Part shown: piece by piece, positions 46,688 through 54,134 of the stretch | Numbering within the stretch: position 1 is the stretch's first letter | Layout: the number at the start of each line of letters is the position of its first letter | Assembly (NCBI RefSeq): GCF_900289045.1 | Contig: NZ_LT985188.1 | Location: 1,860,001 to 1,924,000 of the forward strand | Length of the DNA: 64,000 nt | Source of the DNA: Micropruina glycogenica | GTDB lineage: Bacteria > Actinomycetota > Actinomycetes > Propionibacteriales > Propionibacteriaceae | Reading direction: 5' to 3' | Made by a program: the position numbers and the translations under genes | Notes under the pieces: model-generated | Database searches by the model: none | What the model was told of the DNA's origin: nothing | The model's input: the letters and a program-made list of their open reading frames with translations, nothing else

Positions 46688-47440
46688 ATGTTGCTGAACC
46701 CTGCCCAAATGCTGGCCATCGCCGTTGAGTTGCTGTTGATGATCGTGCTGCCGATCGTGCTGCTCACCCTCTGGTGCCGGCGCACCCGTGTGCCGTGGAC
46801 GGCGCCGCTGATCGCCGCCGGGTGCTACCTGCTGAACCTGGCGGTCAACGTGCCGCTCACCGTGATGGTGTACCCCTCGCTGAACCTGCCGCCGGTGTTG
46901 CTGCTGGCCCTGACCGCCCTGACCTACGGGGTGTGCGAAGAGCTCGCCCGCTGGCTGTCGTTTCGGCTCGGGTCGCTACGCCGGCACCGCGACGGCGACG
47001 GTGCGATCTCAGCCGGCCTCGGCCACGGGGGCGCCGAGTCGGTGCTGTTCGGCCTGTCGTACGCGGCCGGCACGGTGGCTGCCCTGTTCGCCCCGGACGC
47101 CCTGCCGCAGGCCACTCGCGACGCCCTGGCCGGCGCCAGTCCCTGGGTGTTCGTCGGCACCGGTCTCGACCGCCTGCCCGCCCTGGCCGGGCACCTGGTG
47201 TTCGCGCTACTGATCGTGCTGGCCTACCGGCGCGGGGTGAAGTTCCTGCTCATCGCCATCGCCGCGCACGCCGCCCTGGACTTCTCGATGTTCATGCTGC
47301 GCGACCACGCTGCCCTGCCGGTGTTCATCGCGGCGTGGGCTGCGGCGGGCCTGCTGTGCCTGGTGCTCGCCCGGCGGCTGTACGGCTCGCTGCGCAGGCC
47401 CGCGCCCGAACCCGCTCCGGCTACGCCTGTCGCTGCGTGA
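46688..47440 (+). CDS. YhfC family intramembrane metalloprotease-like protein
   Basis: The 250-residue protein has about seven membrane segments and the motifs of the YhfC branch of the CPBP/Abi-type intramembrane proteases: GVCEELARWLSFR (double Glu), GLGHGGAESVLFG (His and Glu) and AAHAALDF (His). These residues are the presumed catalytic and metal or glutamate-based centre. It may cleave a membrane substrate; the small membrane protein two genes upstream is a natural candidate, which is speculation. It follows the regulator by 42 bases. Confidence 0.82.
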   Translation: MLLNPAQMLAIAVELLLMIVLPIVLLTLWCRRTRVPWTAPLIAAGCYLLNLAVNVPLTVMVYPSLNLPPVLLLALTALTYGVCEELARWLSFRLGSLRRHRDGDGAISAGLGHGGAESVLFGLSYAAGTVAALFAPDALPQATRDALAGASPWVFVGTGLDRLPALAGHLVFALLIVLAYRRGVKFLLIAIAAHAALDFSMFMLRDHAALPVFIAAWAAAGLLCLVLARRLYGSLRRPAPEPAPATPVAA

Positions 47441-47473
47441 GACGCACCACGTCACACAACGAAAGGCACTCTC

Positions 47474-47812
47474 ATGGCACGCAAGGTCATCGCCCACCTG
47501 TTCAGCAGCGTCAACGGGGTGACGAATCGCCCAACGAGTGGCAGTTCGACGCGGTCGGCCCCGAAGAGGGCGAGATGCTCGGCACCACGATCGCCACCGT
47601 CACCGACGCGGTGATGGGGCGCACCCTGTGGCAGGAATGGTCGGGTTTCTGGCCCAGCATGAACGACGGGTTCGCCGACTTCATCAACGCCGTACCCAAG
47701 CACGTGGCCACCTCGACGTTGACGAGTGACCTGCCGTGGAACAGCACCGCCATCGACGGCGACCCGGTGGCTCACGTGCGAGCGCTGGCCAACACCGGCG
47801 CCGAGGGCGATG
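47474..47812 (+). pseudogene. Dihydrofolate reductase (RibD C-terminal) family protein, frameshifted and truncated
   Basis: The ATG at 47474 opens with ARKVIAHLFSSVNGV, the start of RibD-C/DHFR-like proteins. A one-base shift near 47521 is then needed to continue with ESPNEWQFD, TDAVMGRTLWQEWSGFWP and HVATSTLTSDLPWNSTAIDG. Homology stops at HVRALANTGAEGD, about two thirds of the way through the family, where a fragment of another gene on the opposite strand begins. The gene is therefore dead in two ways. Confidence 0.82.
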
Positions 47813-47952
47813 CGCAGGTCGGCGGCAAGCTCGCGGCTGGTCGGTAGGCGCTCGCCGGGCACCAGCCGTCCGGTTCTGATCGCGTCGAGCAGTTGCCGAT
47901 ACAGCGCGCCCGTCCGCGTGCCTCTGGTGCCCGGCGACAACCGCAACTGCAT
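47803..47952 (-). pseudogene. N-terminal fragment of a MocR-like GntR regulator
   Basis: The minus strand from an ATG at 47952 encodes LYRQLLDAIRTGRLVPGERL and PTSRELAADLRIA, the GntR winged-helix start of MocR/PdxR regulators that normally continue into an aminotransferase-like domain. Homology ends at 47803, where the DHFR-family fragment begins. MocR genes often sit divergent from a transporter they control, and a permease gene starts 100 bases away in the opposite direction. Confidence 0.72.
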
Positions 47953-48051
47953 CGCCCCATCATACGGATTGGATCACTCAGAATGGGGCTGATTGGCACT
48001 TTCAACCGATCCAGCCTGCGGCCAGATCGAGGCATGGCACAGGATTGCGCA

Positions 48052-49323
48052 GTGACTTCTGCAGAGGCGGCCGAGCGTGGCGCGGGTGGCGGGCTGACCA
48101 TCGGCCAGGGCGCGGCGCTCACCATCGGCGCCGTGCTGGGCACCGGTGTGATCACGCTGCCCGCCCTGGCCGCCGACCGGGCCGGACCGGCCAGCCTGCT
48201 GGCCTGGCAGGCCCTGGTGCTGTTGTCGGTGCCGCTGGCCGTCACCTTCGCCGCACTTGGCGCCCGCTACCCCGACTCGGGGGGCGTGTCGACCTACGCC
48301 CGCCGGGCGTTCGGCCCGCGGGTGGCCGCCATGGTCGGCTGGTGCTTCTATGCGGCGGTGCCGATCGGAGCACCGGCCGCCTCGATGATGGCGGGCCAGT
48401 ACGTGGCCGACGTGATCGGTGGCGGCCGCGTGACGGTGCTGGTCACGTCGGCGCTGCTGATCGTGGTGGTGTGTGCCATGAACTACGCCGGGTTGCGGCT
48501 CTCTGGCCGCGTGCAACTCGTGCTGGCGGCTGTGCTGGCCGCGTTGATGGTCGTCACCGTGGTGATCGCCCTGCCGCACGCCCGGTTCGACGCGGTGGGC
48601 CCGCTGCTGCCCCACGGTTGGGGCGGCGTGGTGTCGGCCGCGGGTGTGTTGGTGTGGGCGTTCGCGGGCTGGGAGGCCGTGTCGTCGCTGGCCGCCGAGT
48701 ATCGCGACCCGGCCCGCGGGGTGCCCCGCGCCACCGCGATCGCGCTGGTCACCGTCTCGGTGCTCTACCTGGCGCTGGCGGCCACCACGATCGTGGTGCT
48801 GGGAGCGGCGGCGGGCGACAGCGACGCACCGCTGTCTGACCTGCTGGCGATCGGAATCGGGCCGGCGGCCCGTCCGGTGACCGCCGTGGTGGCGGTGCTG
48901 CTCACCCTGGGCGCGATGAACGCCTACTTCGCCGGCGCGGCCAAACTGGGCTCGGCGCTGGGTCGCGACCGGGCCATGCCGGTGTGGCTGGCGCGGGGCA
49001 GCAGCGCCGGCGAGGTGCCGCGCCGAAGCCTGCTGGTGGTGGGTGCGTTGGCACTGGTATCGCTCGGTGCGACCGCGGTGCTGCACCTGGAGCTGACCAC
49101 GATCATGCTGCTCACCACCGGCTCGTTCACCCTGGTGTACCTGCTCGGTTCGGCGGCCGCGATCAAGCTGTTGCCCCCCGGGTCGTGGTCGCGGCGGGGT
49201 GCGGTCGTCGCGTTGCTGTCGGCACTGCTGCTGGCGGTGAGCACGGGCGCGTCCACGTTGTGGGCGCTGGGGGTGTGTGCGGCGGCGGCAACCTACGTGG
49301 CCGTGCGTGACCGCAGGGCTTGA
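48052..49323 (+). CDS. APC superfamily amino acid permease
   Basis: The GTG at 48052 is 7 bases after AGGA and gives 423 residues (an ATG at 48034 would add 6). The protein has 12 hydrophobic segments and the APC helix-1 motif LTIGAVLGTGVITLPAL, and GWEAVSSLAAEYRDPARGVP after helix 6. It resembles the YjeH/CadB group of exporters or exchangers. Substrate unknown. The truncated MocR-like regulator upstream was probably its regulator. Confidence 0.85.
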   Translation: MTSAEAAERGAGGGLTIGQGAALTIGAVLGTGVITLPALAADRAGPASLLAWQALVLLSVPLAVTFAALGARYPDSGGVSTYARRAFGPRVAAMVGWCFYAAVPIGAPAASMMAGQYVADVIGGGRVTVLVTSALLIVVVCAMNYAGLRLSGRVQLVLAAVLAALMVVTVVIALPHARFDAVGPLLPHGWGGVVSAAGVLVWAFAGWEAVSSLAAEYRDPARGVPRATAIALVTVSVLYLALAATTIVVLGAAAGDSDAPLSDLLAIGIGPAARPVTAVVAVLLTLGAMNAYFAGAAKLGSALGRDRAMPVWLARGSSAGEVPRRSLLVVGALALVSLGATAVLHLELTTIMLLTTGSFTLVYLLGSAAAIKLLPPGSWSRRGAVVALLSALLLAVSTGASTLWALGVCAAAATYVAVRDRRA

Positions 49324-49390
49324 TTCTCGCTGTCGCTGGGTAGGGTCTCGGCGACAGAAGGCCGCCCCCTCGAAGCCGACCTTGCCCCTC

Positions 49391-49614
49391 ATGACTCGAA
49401 CAAGCGGTTCTACGGCGCCATCACCGTCAGTGATCGCGGCCAGATCGTGATCCCGGCGCAGGCCCGGCGTGATTTCGGGATCGAGGTGGGTGACAGGTTG
49501 TTGGTCTTCGGCGATCTGCTCCACGGCCTCGCTCTGGCCCGTGCCGACGATGTGATCGCGCGACACCCAGGTGTGGGTGCGATCTTCGCCGGCGGGCCGA
49601 CCGATGCTGACTGA
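49391..49614 (+). pseudogene. AbrB/SpoVT-type DNA-binding protein with a damaged start
   Basis: In the frame that ends at the TGA 49612-49614 the sequence reads KRFYGAITVSDRGQIVIPAQ, then ARRDFGIEVGDRLLVFGDL, a full swapped-hairpin AbrB domain. No ATG, GTG or TTG lies in this frame before the domain. An ATG at 49391 is present but off by one base; ATG-GAC in place of ATGAC would restore MDSNKRFYGAIT. It overlaps the next gene by 11 bases and probably regulated it. It could still be expressed from a CTG, so 'pseudogene' is my best but not certain call. Confidence 0.6.
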
Positions 49615-52423
49615 ACGCCGGGCGAGGCGGCCGGTCTCCCTGTCCGCGAGCCTCGGGTCGGTCGTCTTCGGGGTCTGCGGGGTGTGGTCGGCCGGCTTTC
49701 AGCTGTGGGGCATCCTGGTCGCCCCTCTCGCGGGCATGGTCGGCTGGTTCGTCGGCTGGTTCGTGGGCCGTACGCTGTGCGGCCGGCTATCGCGGTTGGG
49801 CTACGCCCCGGCGGGCCGACCGGTGTACAGGTTCGGGACTGTGCCCGAGACCGAGAACTCCGTTGGCGGGAAGGCACGGTCGCTTTCCACTCTTGTCCGG
49901 GCCGGCCAGCCGGTGCCGGTCGGGCTGGTCGTGCTACCGCGCGGCTTCAGCGACACCGGCCTGACAGCCGCGGCCCGCCTCGCCCTGGACGCCGAACTCG
50001 GCCGGCTCGAGCCCGGTGCCCGGATGGCCGTCCGGTCCTCGGCGACCGCGGAGGATTCCGCCGCCGCGTCGTTCGCCGGTGCCTACGAGACGGTGCTCGA
50101 CGTCGCCGCCGACGAGGTCGTCGGCGCGATCGGACGCGTGCGTGGGTCCGCCGACGGCGTCCGGGTCGCGGCCTACGCCCAGGCCACCGGCATCCAGGCG
50201 GGGGAGGTGGCGGTCATCGTCCAGGAGATGGTCAAGGCGGAGTACGCGGGCGTCCTGTTCACCGTCGATCCGCTCACCGGCGACCTGGGCAGGATGGTCG
50301 GCACTGTCGTCGCCGGGCTCGGCGAGGCCGTGGTGTCAGGTGAGCAGACCGGGGAGCAGTTCACCCTCTCCCGCCCAACCGGGGAGTACGCGGGGCCGGG
50401 GTCGCTCCGCGAGTACGCCAAGACGCTGCACGCCGAGGCGCACCGGATCGAGGGCACTTTCGGTGGTGTTCCCCAGGACATCGAATGGGCCGTCGCCGAA
50501 GGGAAGGTCTGGATTCTGCAGGCACGCCCGATCACCACAATGAACCCGTGGGACGCGCAGACGGCCCAACCCAACGACACCCTCAGCGGAGCCTGCCTGT
50601 GGTCGGCGACGAACCTCAGCGAGGCGAATCCCGAGGCCCAGACCCCGCTCACCATTTCCCTGGCTCGCTACCAGCAGGCCAACGGCGGTCCCTCGATGGC
50701 GCTGCGGGGCCGGGAGATGGCCGGCTACATCGGCGGCCGGCCGTACGCCAACCTCACCGTCCAGATCACTTCCAGGCGGGGCAAGGCCGCCAAGGTCGAG
50801 CCTCGCGACGCCTACCGCAAGCTCGCCGGTTGGTGGGGAGACCTCCCACCCGAAATCCAGATCCCGCTACTGCCCATGACCGCCGAGGACTGGACCGAGG
50901 TCGGCATTCCACTACTCGGCACCCTGGCCCGGATGGGCTGGACGCGGCTGCGGCTGCCCGCCTTCCTGCGGACCCATCGAGCGGCCTGCGGTGAACTCAC
51001 TCGACGGATCAACGCCTGCTCTCGCCCATACGACCTGCGGAAGCTGTGGAGCGAGGAGTTGCAGCGGTTCGGGATCGACTCGTTCTGGGCGGTGGTCGCG
51101 TCCGGGTCGACGTACCCCGCCACCCTGGAGTTGCGGCTGCGGGAGCAGTACGGCGAGGAGACCGCCGCCGCGTTGGTGTCGAACCTCTCCGGCCTCGTGG
51201 ACGGGTTGGAGAGCCTCGGTCCGGCCGTGGGGCTGCGCGAGGTCGAAGCGGGGCGGATGGGACGCGACGAGTACCTCGCCCGGTTCGGCCACCGTGGCGT
51301 CAACGAGACCGAACTGGCCTGGCCGCGACCGTCCGAGGATCCGGAATGGCTGGGGCGTTCGCTGGCCGAATTGGACGATGTGACTACTGTCGCCGACCTC
51401 AGGCGCCGCCAACAGGAGGCGTACGACGCGGCGCTCGCCCGGGTCGCGGCCGCCGACCCGCGCGCAGCCAAACGGCTGGCCGGCCAACTGTGTCGTGCTG
51501 CCCGGCATGCCGCGCTGCGGGAGGCGGTCCGCTCAAAAGGAGTCCGGACCATCGGCGTCACCCGCCGCTTCGCACTCAGGGCGGGCGAGTTGCTGGGGAT
51601 CGGTGGGGACGTGTTCATGCTCACCGTGGAGGAACTCCTGGCCGCGCTGACCGGCGGCACCGCGGCATACCAATACATCCCGACCCGCCGCGACGCTTAC
51701 CGCGGCTACCGCGAACTGCCGGTACTGCCGGGGGTGATCGTCGGACGATTCGACCCGTTCGCCTGGGCTGCCGACCCCCTCCGGGATCCCGCCCTCTTCG
51801 TCGCCGGGGGCGGCGCCGCGGCCCCGCCGGCGCCGGACGACTCCGTCGTCGTAGGGCACGCCGGCGCTGCCGGGCGGGTAGAAGGTACCGTCCGCCGACT
51901 CGACCGATACGCCGAAGCCGGCGAGCTCCAGCCCGGTGAGATCCTGGTGACCCAGCTGACGAACATCGGCTGGACACCGCTGTTCCCCCGTGCCGCCGCG
52001 ATCGTGACCGACCTCGGAGCACCCCTCAGCCACGCCGCGATCGTCGCGCGCGAACTCGGCATCCCCGCCGTGGTCGGATGCGGCGACGCGACCGTCCGGC
52101 TCCACACCGGCGACCGCGTGGCGGTCGACGGAGCCGCTGGGCGGGTCAGCGTACTAGCGCGACGCGACGACCACACCGTGACGGCCGAGGGGTCGGCTTC
52201 TTACAGCGGGACAGCACAGGGTCAGGCGTCGGACACAGTTGCAGGCACAGGACCTACGTCCGACAGTCGTGGAGGCCAGCTCTCGTTGGGGCACAGGCTG
52301 CACCAGACAACCCGCCACATCCGACTCTGCCGTAAGCCGGACGGACGCGTTGGTTCCGATTCACACGGTGATCCGTCCTCGCATGGACGAACGTCGGTTC
52401 AGGCGTCCGACGCTTGGTTCTGA
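49604..52423 (+). CDS. PEP-synthase/rifampin phosphotransferase-like protein
   Basis: The 939-residue product begins with a glycine-rich hydrophobic region (about 15-60) and then the PEP/pyruvate-binding ATP-grasp: ENSVGGKARSLSTLVRAG, AVRSSATAEDSAAASFAGAY and QEMVKAEYAGVLFTVDPLTG. A helical middle region follows, and the swivelling phosphohistidine domain (about 740-850) has DLGAPLSHAAIVARELGIPA with His810 as phosphocarrier. The three-part layout matches rifampin phosphotransferases and related PEP-synthase-like proteins; the acceptor is unknown. About 88 residues after SVLARRDD look like readthrough of noncoding DNA and overlap the HNH gene. Codon context differs from the backbone. Confidence 0.8.
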   Translation: MLTERRARRPVSLSASLGSVVFGVCGVWSAGFQLWGILVAPLAGMVGWFVGWFVGRTLCGRLSRLGYAPAGRPVYRFGTVPETENSVGGKARSLSTLVRAGQPVPVGLVVLPRGFSDTGLTAAARLALDAELGRLEPGARMAVRSSATAEDSAAASFAGAYETVLDVAADEVVGAIGRVRGSADGVRVAAYAQATGIQAGEVAVIVQEMVKAEYAGVLFTVDPLTGDLGRMVGTVVAGLGEAVVSGEQTGEQFTLSRPTGEYAGPGSLREYAKTLHAEAHRIEGTFGGVPQDIEWAVAEGKVWILQARPITTMNPWDAQTAQPNDTLSGACLWSATNLSEANPEAQTPLTISLARYQQANGGPSMALRGREMAGYIGGRPYANLTVQITSRRGKAAKVEPRDAYRKLAGWWGDLPPEIQIPLLPMTAEDWTEVGIPLLGTLARMGWTRLRLPAFLRTHRAACGELTRRINACSRPYDLRKLWSEELQRFGIDSFWAVVASGSTYPATLELRLREQYGEETAAALVSNLSGLVDGLESLGPAVGLREVEAGRMGRDEYLARFGHRGVNETELAWPRPSEDPEWLGRSLAELDDVTTVADLRRRQQEAYDAALARVAAADPRAAKRLAGQLCRAARHAALREAVRSKGVRTIGVTRRFALRAGELLGIGGDVFMLTVEELLAALTGGTAAYQYIPTRRDAYRGYRELPVLPGVIVGRFDPFAWAADPLRDPALFVAGGGAAAPPAPDDSVVVGHAGAAGRVEGTVRRLDRYAEAGELQPGEILVTQLTNIGWTPLFPRAAAIVTDLGAPLSHAAIVARELGIPAVVGCGDATVRLHTGDRVAVDGAAGRVSVLARRDDHTVTAEGSASYSGTAQGQASDTVAGTGPTSDSRGGQLSLGHRLHQTTRHIRLCRKPDGRVGSDSHGDPSSHGRTSVQASDAWF

Positions 52424-53979
52424 TCGGGCTCTTCAGACTGATCGCCATGGTGATGGTCGTGCTTCCAGAGGGCGTTGCGAAACGCTCGGCCGAGCAAGCC
52501 GTCGTCATCGATGCGGGTGGTGCCGTGCGGGCCGACGCGATACTCGAAGCCTGCGGGTGATTTCCACCAGAAGACGCCTGCCCGGGGTTGATCCAGGCGC
52601 CAGTGCCCGTGCGTCTTGCCGCGGTGCGCCTTGGTCGACAACGGGCCCAGGTTGGCGGCCCGGGTCTGACCGGCTACCCCCTTGCGGTAGGGCTTGGTGT
52701 GGTCGAGTTGTTGGTTGCGGGCCAGGCGACTGCTGAACGGAAAGATCTCAACCCGATCGCGCAGCAGAACCTGCTCACGAATGCGCCGCGGAATCTCGTA
52801 GGCGTCGACCGCGACGTTCTCGAACGGACGCAGCACAGGGGTCACGCGAATGCGCGTATTGCCGACCAGCAGGGCGAGCATGGCGGCCGACACCGGGCCG
52901 ACGTTCTCGACCCGCACCGGGCCACGTCCGGTCATCAGAGTGGACTCCGCCACATGCACGTACACCGTTGACTTCGGCAACAACTTGGGACTGGTCCAGC
53001 GAATCTTCGGAATGGCCGCCTGTGCGGCGAGCCACACCTGATCGACCGGGTCGACGGGCGGCAGATCGTCGACGGCCGGGTCGGCCTGAACCGAATTGGC
53101 TGAACGTTCGGCACTGACGCCCAACGCAAAGAGCGTGTCTTGTTGGCGCGGTGGCCTGCGACGACCGGCGGCGTCGAACAACTCCCCCGCACGCGACCGC
53201 AACGCCTGTGCGGCTACGTGGTCGGTTTCAGCCGCCTCGGCCAGCAGCAGCGTGGCGCGGGCCGGGGTGGCGAGAATGCCGAGTGACTTGGCACGGCGAA
53301 CGTCTTTGCTGTCGGTGTCGCCCTGGCCGGCGAGAATGTCGGCGATGCGATCAAGCATGCCGTCGAAGTAGATGGCGTCGGCGGTGTCGACCCGCCCCGA
53401 CAGGTATGCGACGGAAGGATCGTCGGTTTCGAGCTTGCGCACGTAGCGCTGCTCGCGGGCGGCCCGGGCGCGGTCGACGAGCTGGTCGGGCACCAGTTCG
53501 GCGAGCAGCCCGTTGCACACACCCAGCAGTCGGCGCCAGGGCAATTGGGCCGCCTGTGCGGCCAACTCGTCGTCGAGGCGGTTGAGTTGGTCGCCGGTCA
53601 GCGTGAAGCGTGCGATGTGGGTGGCGAGCTGGCAGGCTCGAAACACGGGCAGGTCGCCGGCGCGCATTCTGGCCCACAACCGGGGGTGCCGGTAGCGCAG
53701 GTTCACGATGTCGCGAATCAGCCAGGTCGCCGACCCGACCGAGATGCCCTTCAGGGCGGCGATCTCGAGAGCGATGAACTCGCTGAGTAGCGGGGTGCCG
53801 TCGGCCCCGATGCGGGCCGGACGCTGCCCCACCACCTCGATCTCGGCGTCGACGGGCCACTCGTTCTCGGCGGCGAAGTCGGCGATGGCCACCGCTTCAG
53901 CGACCTCGGCCTCGACCCGTGCAGCGACCGCCGACCGCAGCCGGTCGGCCGCAGTCACCCCCGCCGCGCTAGTGTTCAT
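52399..53979 (-). CDS. DUF222 / HNH endonuclease (13E12 repeat family)
   Basis: The ATG at 53979 gives 526 residues: a DUF222 domain (about 10-350, with LRYRHPRLWARMRAGDLPVF) and a C-terminal HNH nuclease with LDHTKPYRKG, N in ANLGPLS and H in KAHRGKTHGHW. These proteins exist in many copies in actinobacterial genomes and are related to the mycobacterial REP13E12 elements. They may be degenerate mobile nucleases; no activity is established here. The gene is convergent with the PEP-synthase-like gene and overlaps its end by 25 bases. Its codon context matches the backbone. Confidence 0.9.
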   Translation of the reverse strand: MNTSAAGVTAADRLRSAVAARVEAEVAEAVAIADFAAENEWPVDAEIEVVGQRPARIGADGTPLLSEFIALEIAALKGISVGSATWLIRDIVNLRYRHPRLWARMRAGDLPVFRACQLATHIARFTLTGDQLNRLDDELAAQAAQLPWRRLLGVCNGLLAELVPDQLVDRARAAREQRYVRKLETDDPSVAYLSGRVDTADAIYFDGMLDRIADILAGQGDTDSKDVRRAKSLGILATPARATLLLAEAAETDHVAAQALRSRAGELFDAAGRRRPPRQQDTLFALGVSAERSANSVQADPAVDDLPPVDPVDQVWLAAQAAIPKIRWTSPKLLPKSTVYVHVAESTLMTGRGPVRVENVGPVSAAMLALLVGNTRIRVTPVLRPFENVAVDAYEIPRRIREQVLLRDRVEIFPFSSRLARNQQLDHTKPYRKGVAGQTRAANLGPLSTKAHRGKTHGHWRLDQPRAGVFWWKSPAGFEYRVGPHGTTRIDDDGLLGRAFRNALWKHDHHHGDQSEEPDQNQASDA

Positions 53980-54098
53980 GTGTTCTATTTTACTACTCAG
54001 ATTGCCCACCACAAGGCTGATCGAGCAATTTGTGGATAACTAAATCATCCGACTCTGAGCTGTGCATAACTCTTGCCTTGGGGAGCGAACAGTTTCCC

Positions 54099-54133
54099 GG
54101 TCTCGACAAGCTCGACCAACGACGGTCTCGAAC
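54099..54133. repeat. Dispersed short repeat, GGTCTCGACAAGCTCGACCAACGA type
   Basis: Reverse form of the unit at 2077-2099, followed at once by a second GGTCTCGA. It occupies the gap between the HNH and aminotransferase genes; nothing else is seen there. Confidence 0.6.
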
Positions 54134-54134
54134 G

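Noticed and set aside
47974-49566. 530-codon minus-strand frame opposite the permease
   Set aside because: It is His/Gln/Arg-rich low-complexity sequence antisense to a recognisable APC transporter.
49604-52423. Calling the protein a rifampin resistance enzyme
   Set aside because: Domain order fits, but the rifampin-binding residues cannot be verified by eye and the N-terminal hydrophobic region is atypical.
52399-53979. HNH protein as a defence or homing system
   Set aside because: DUF222/HNH proteins are abundant multi-copy genes in actinobacteria and no partner gene or insertion context was seen.
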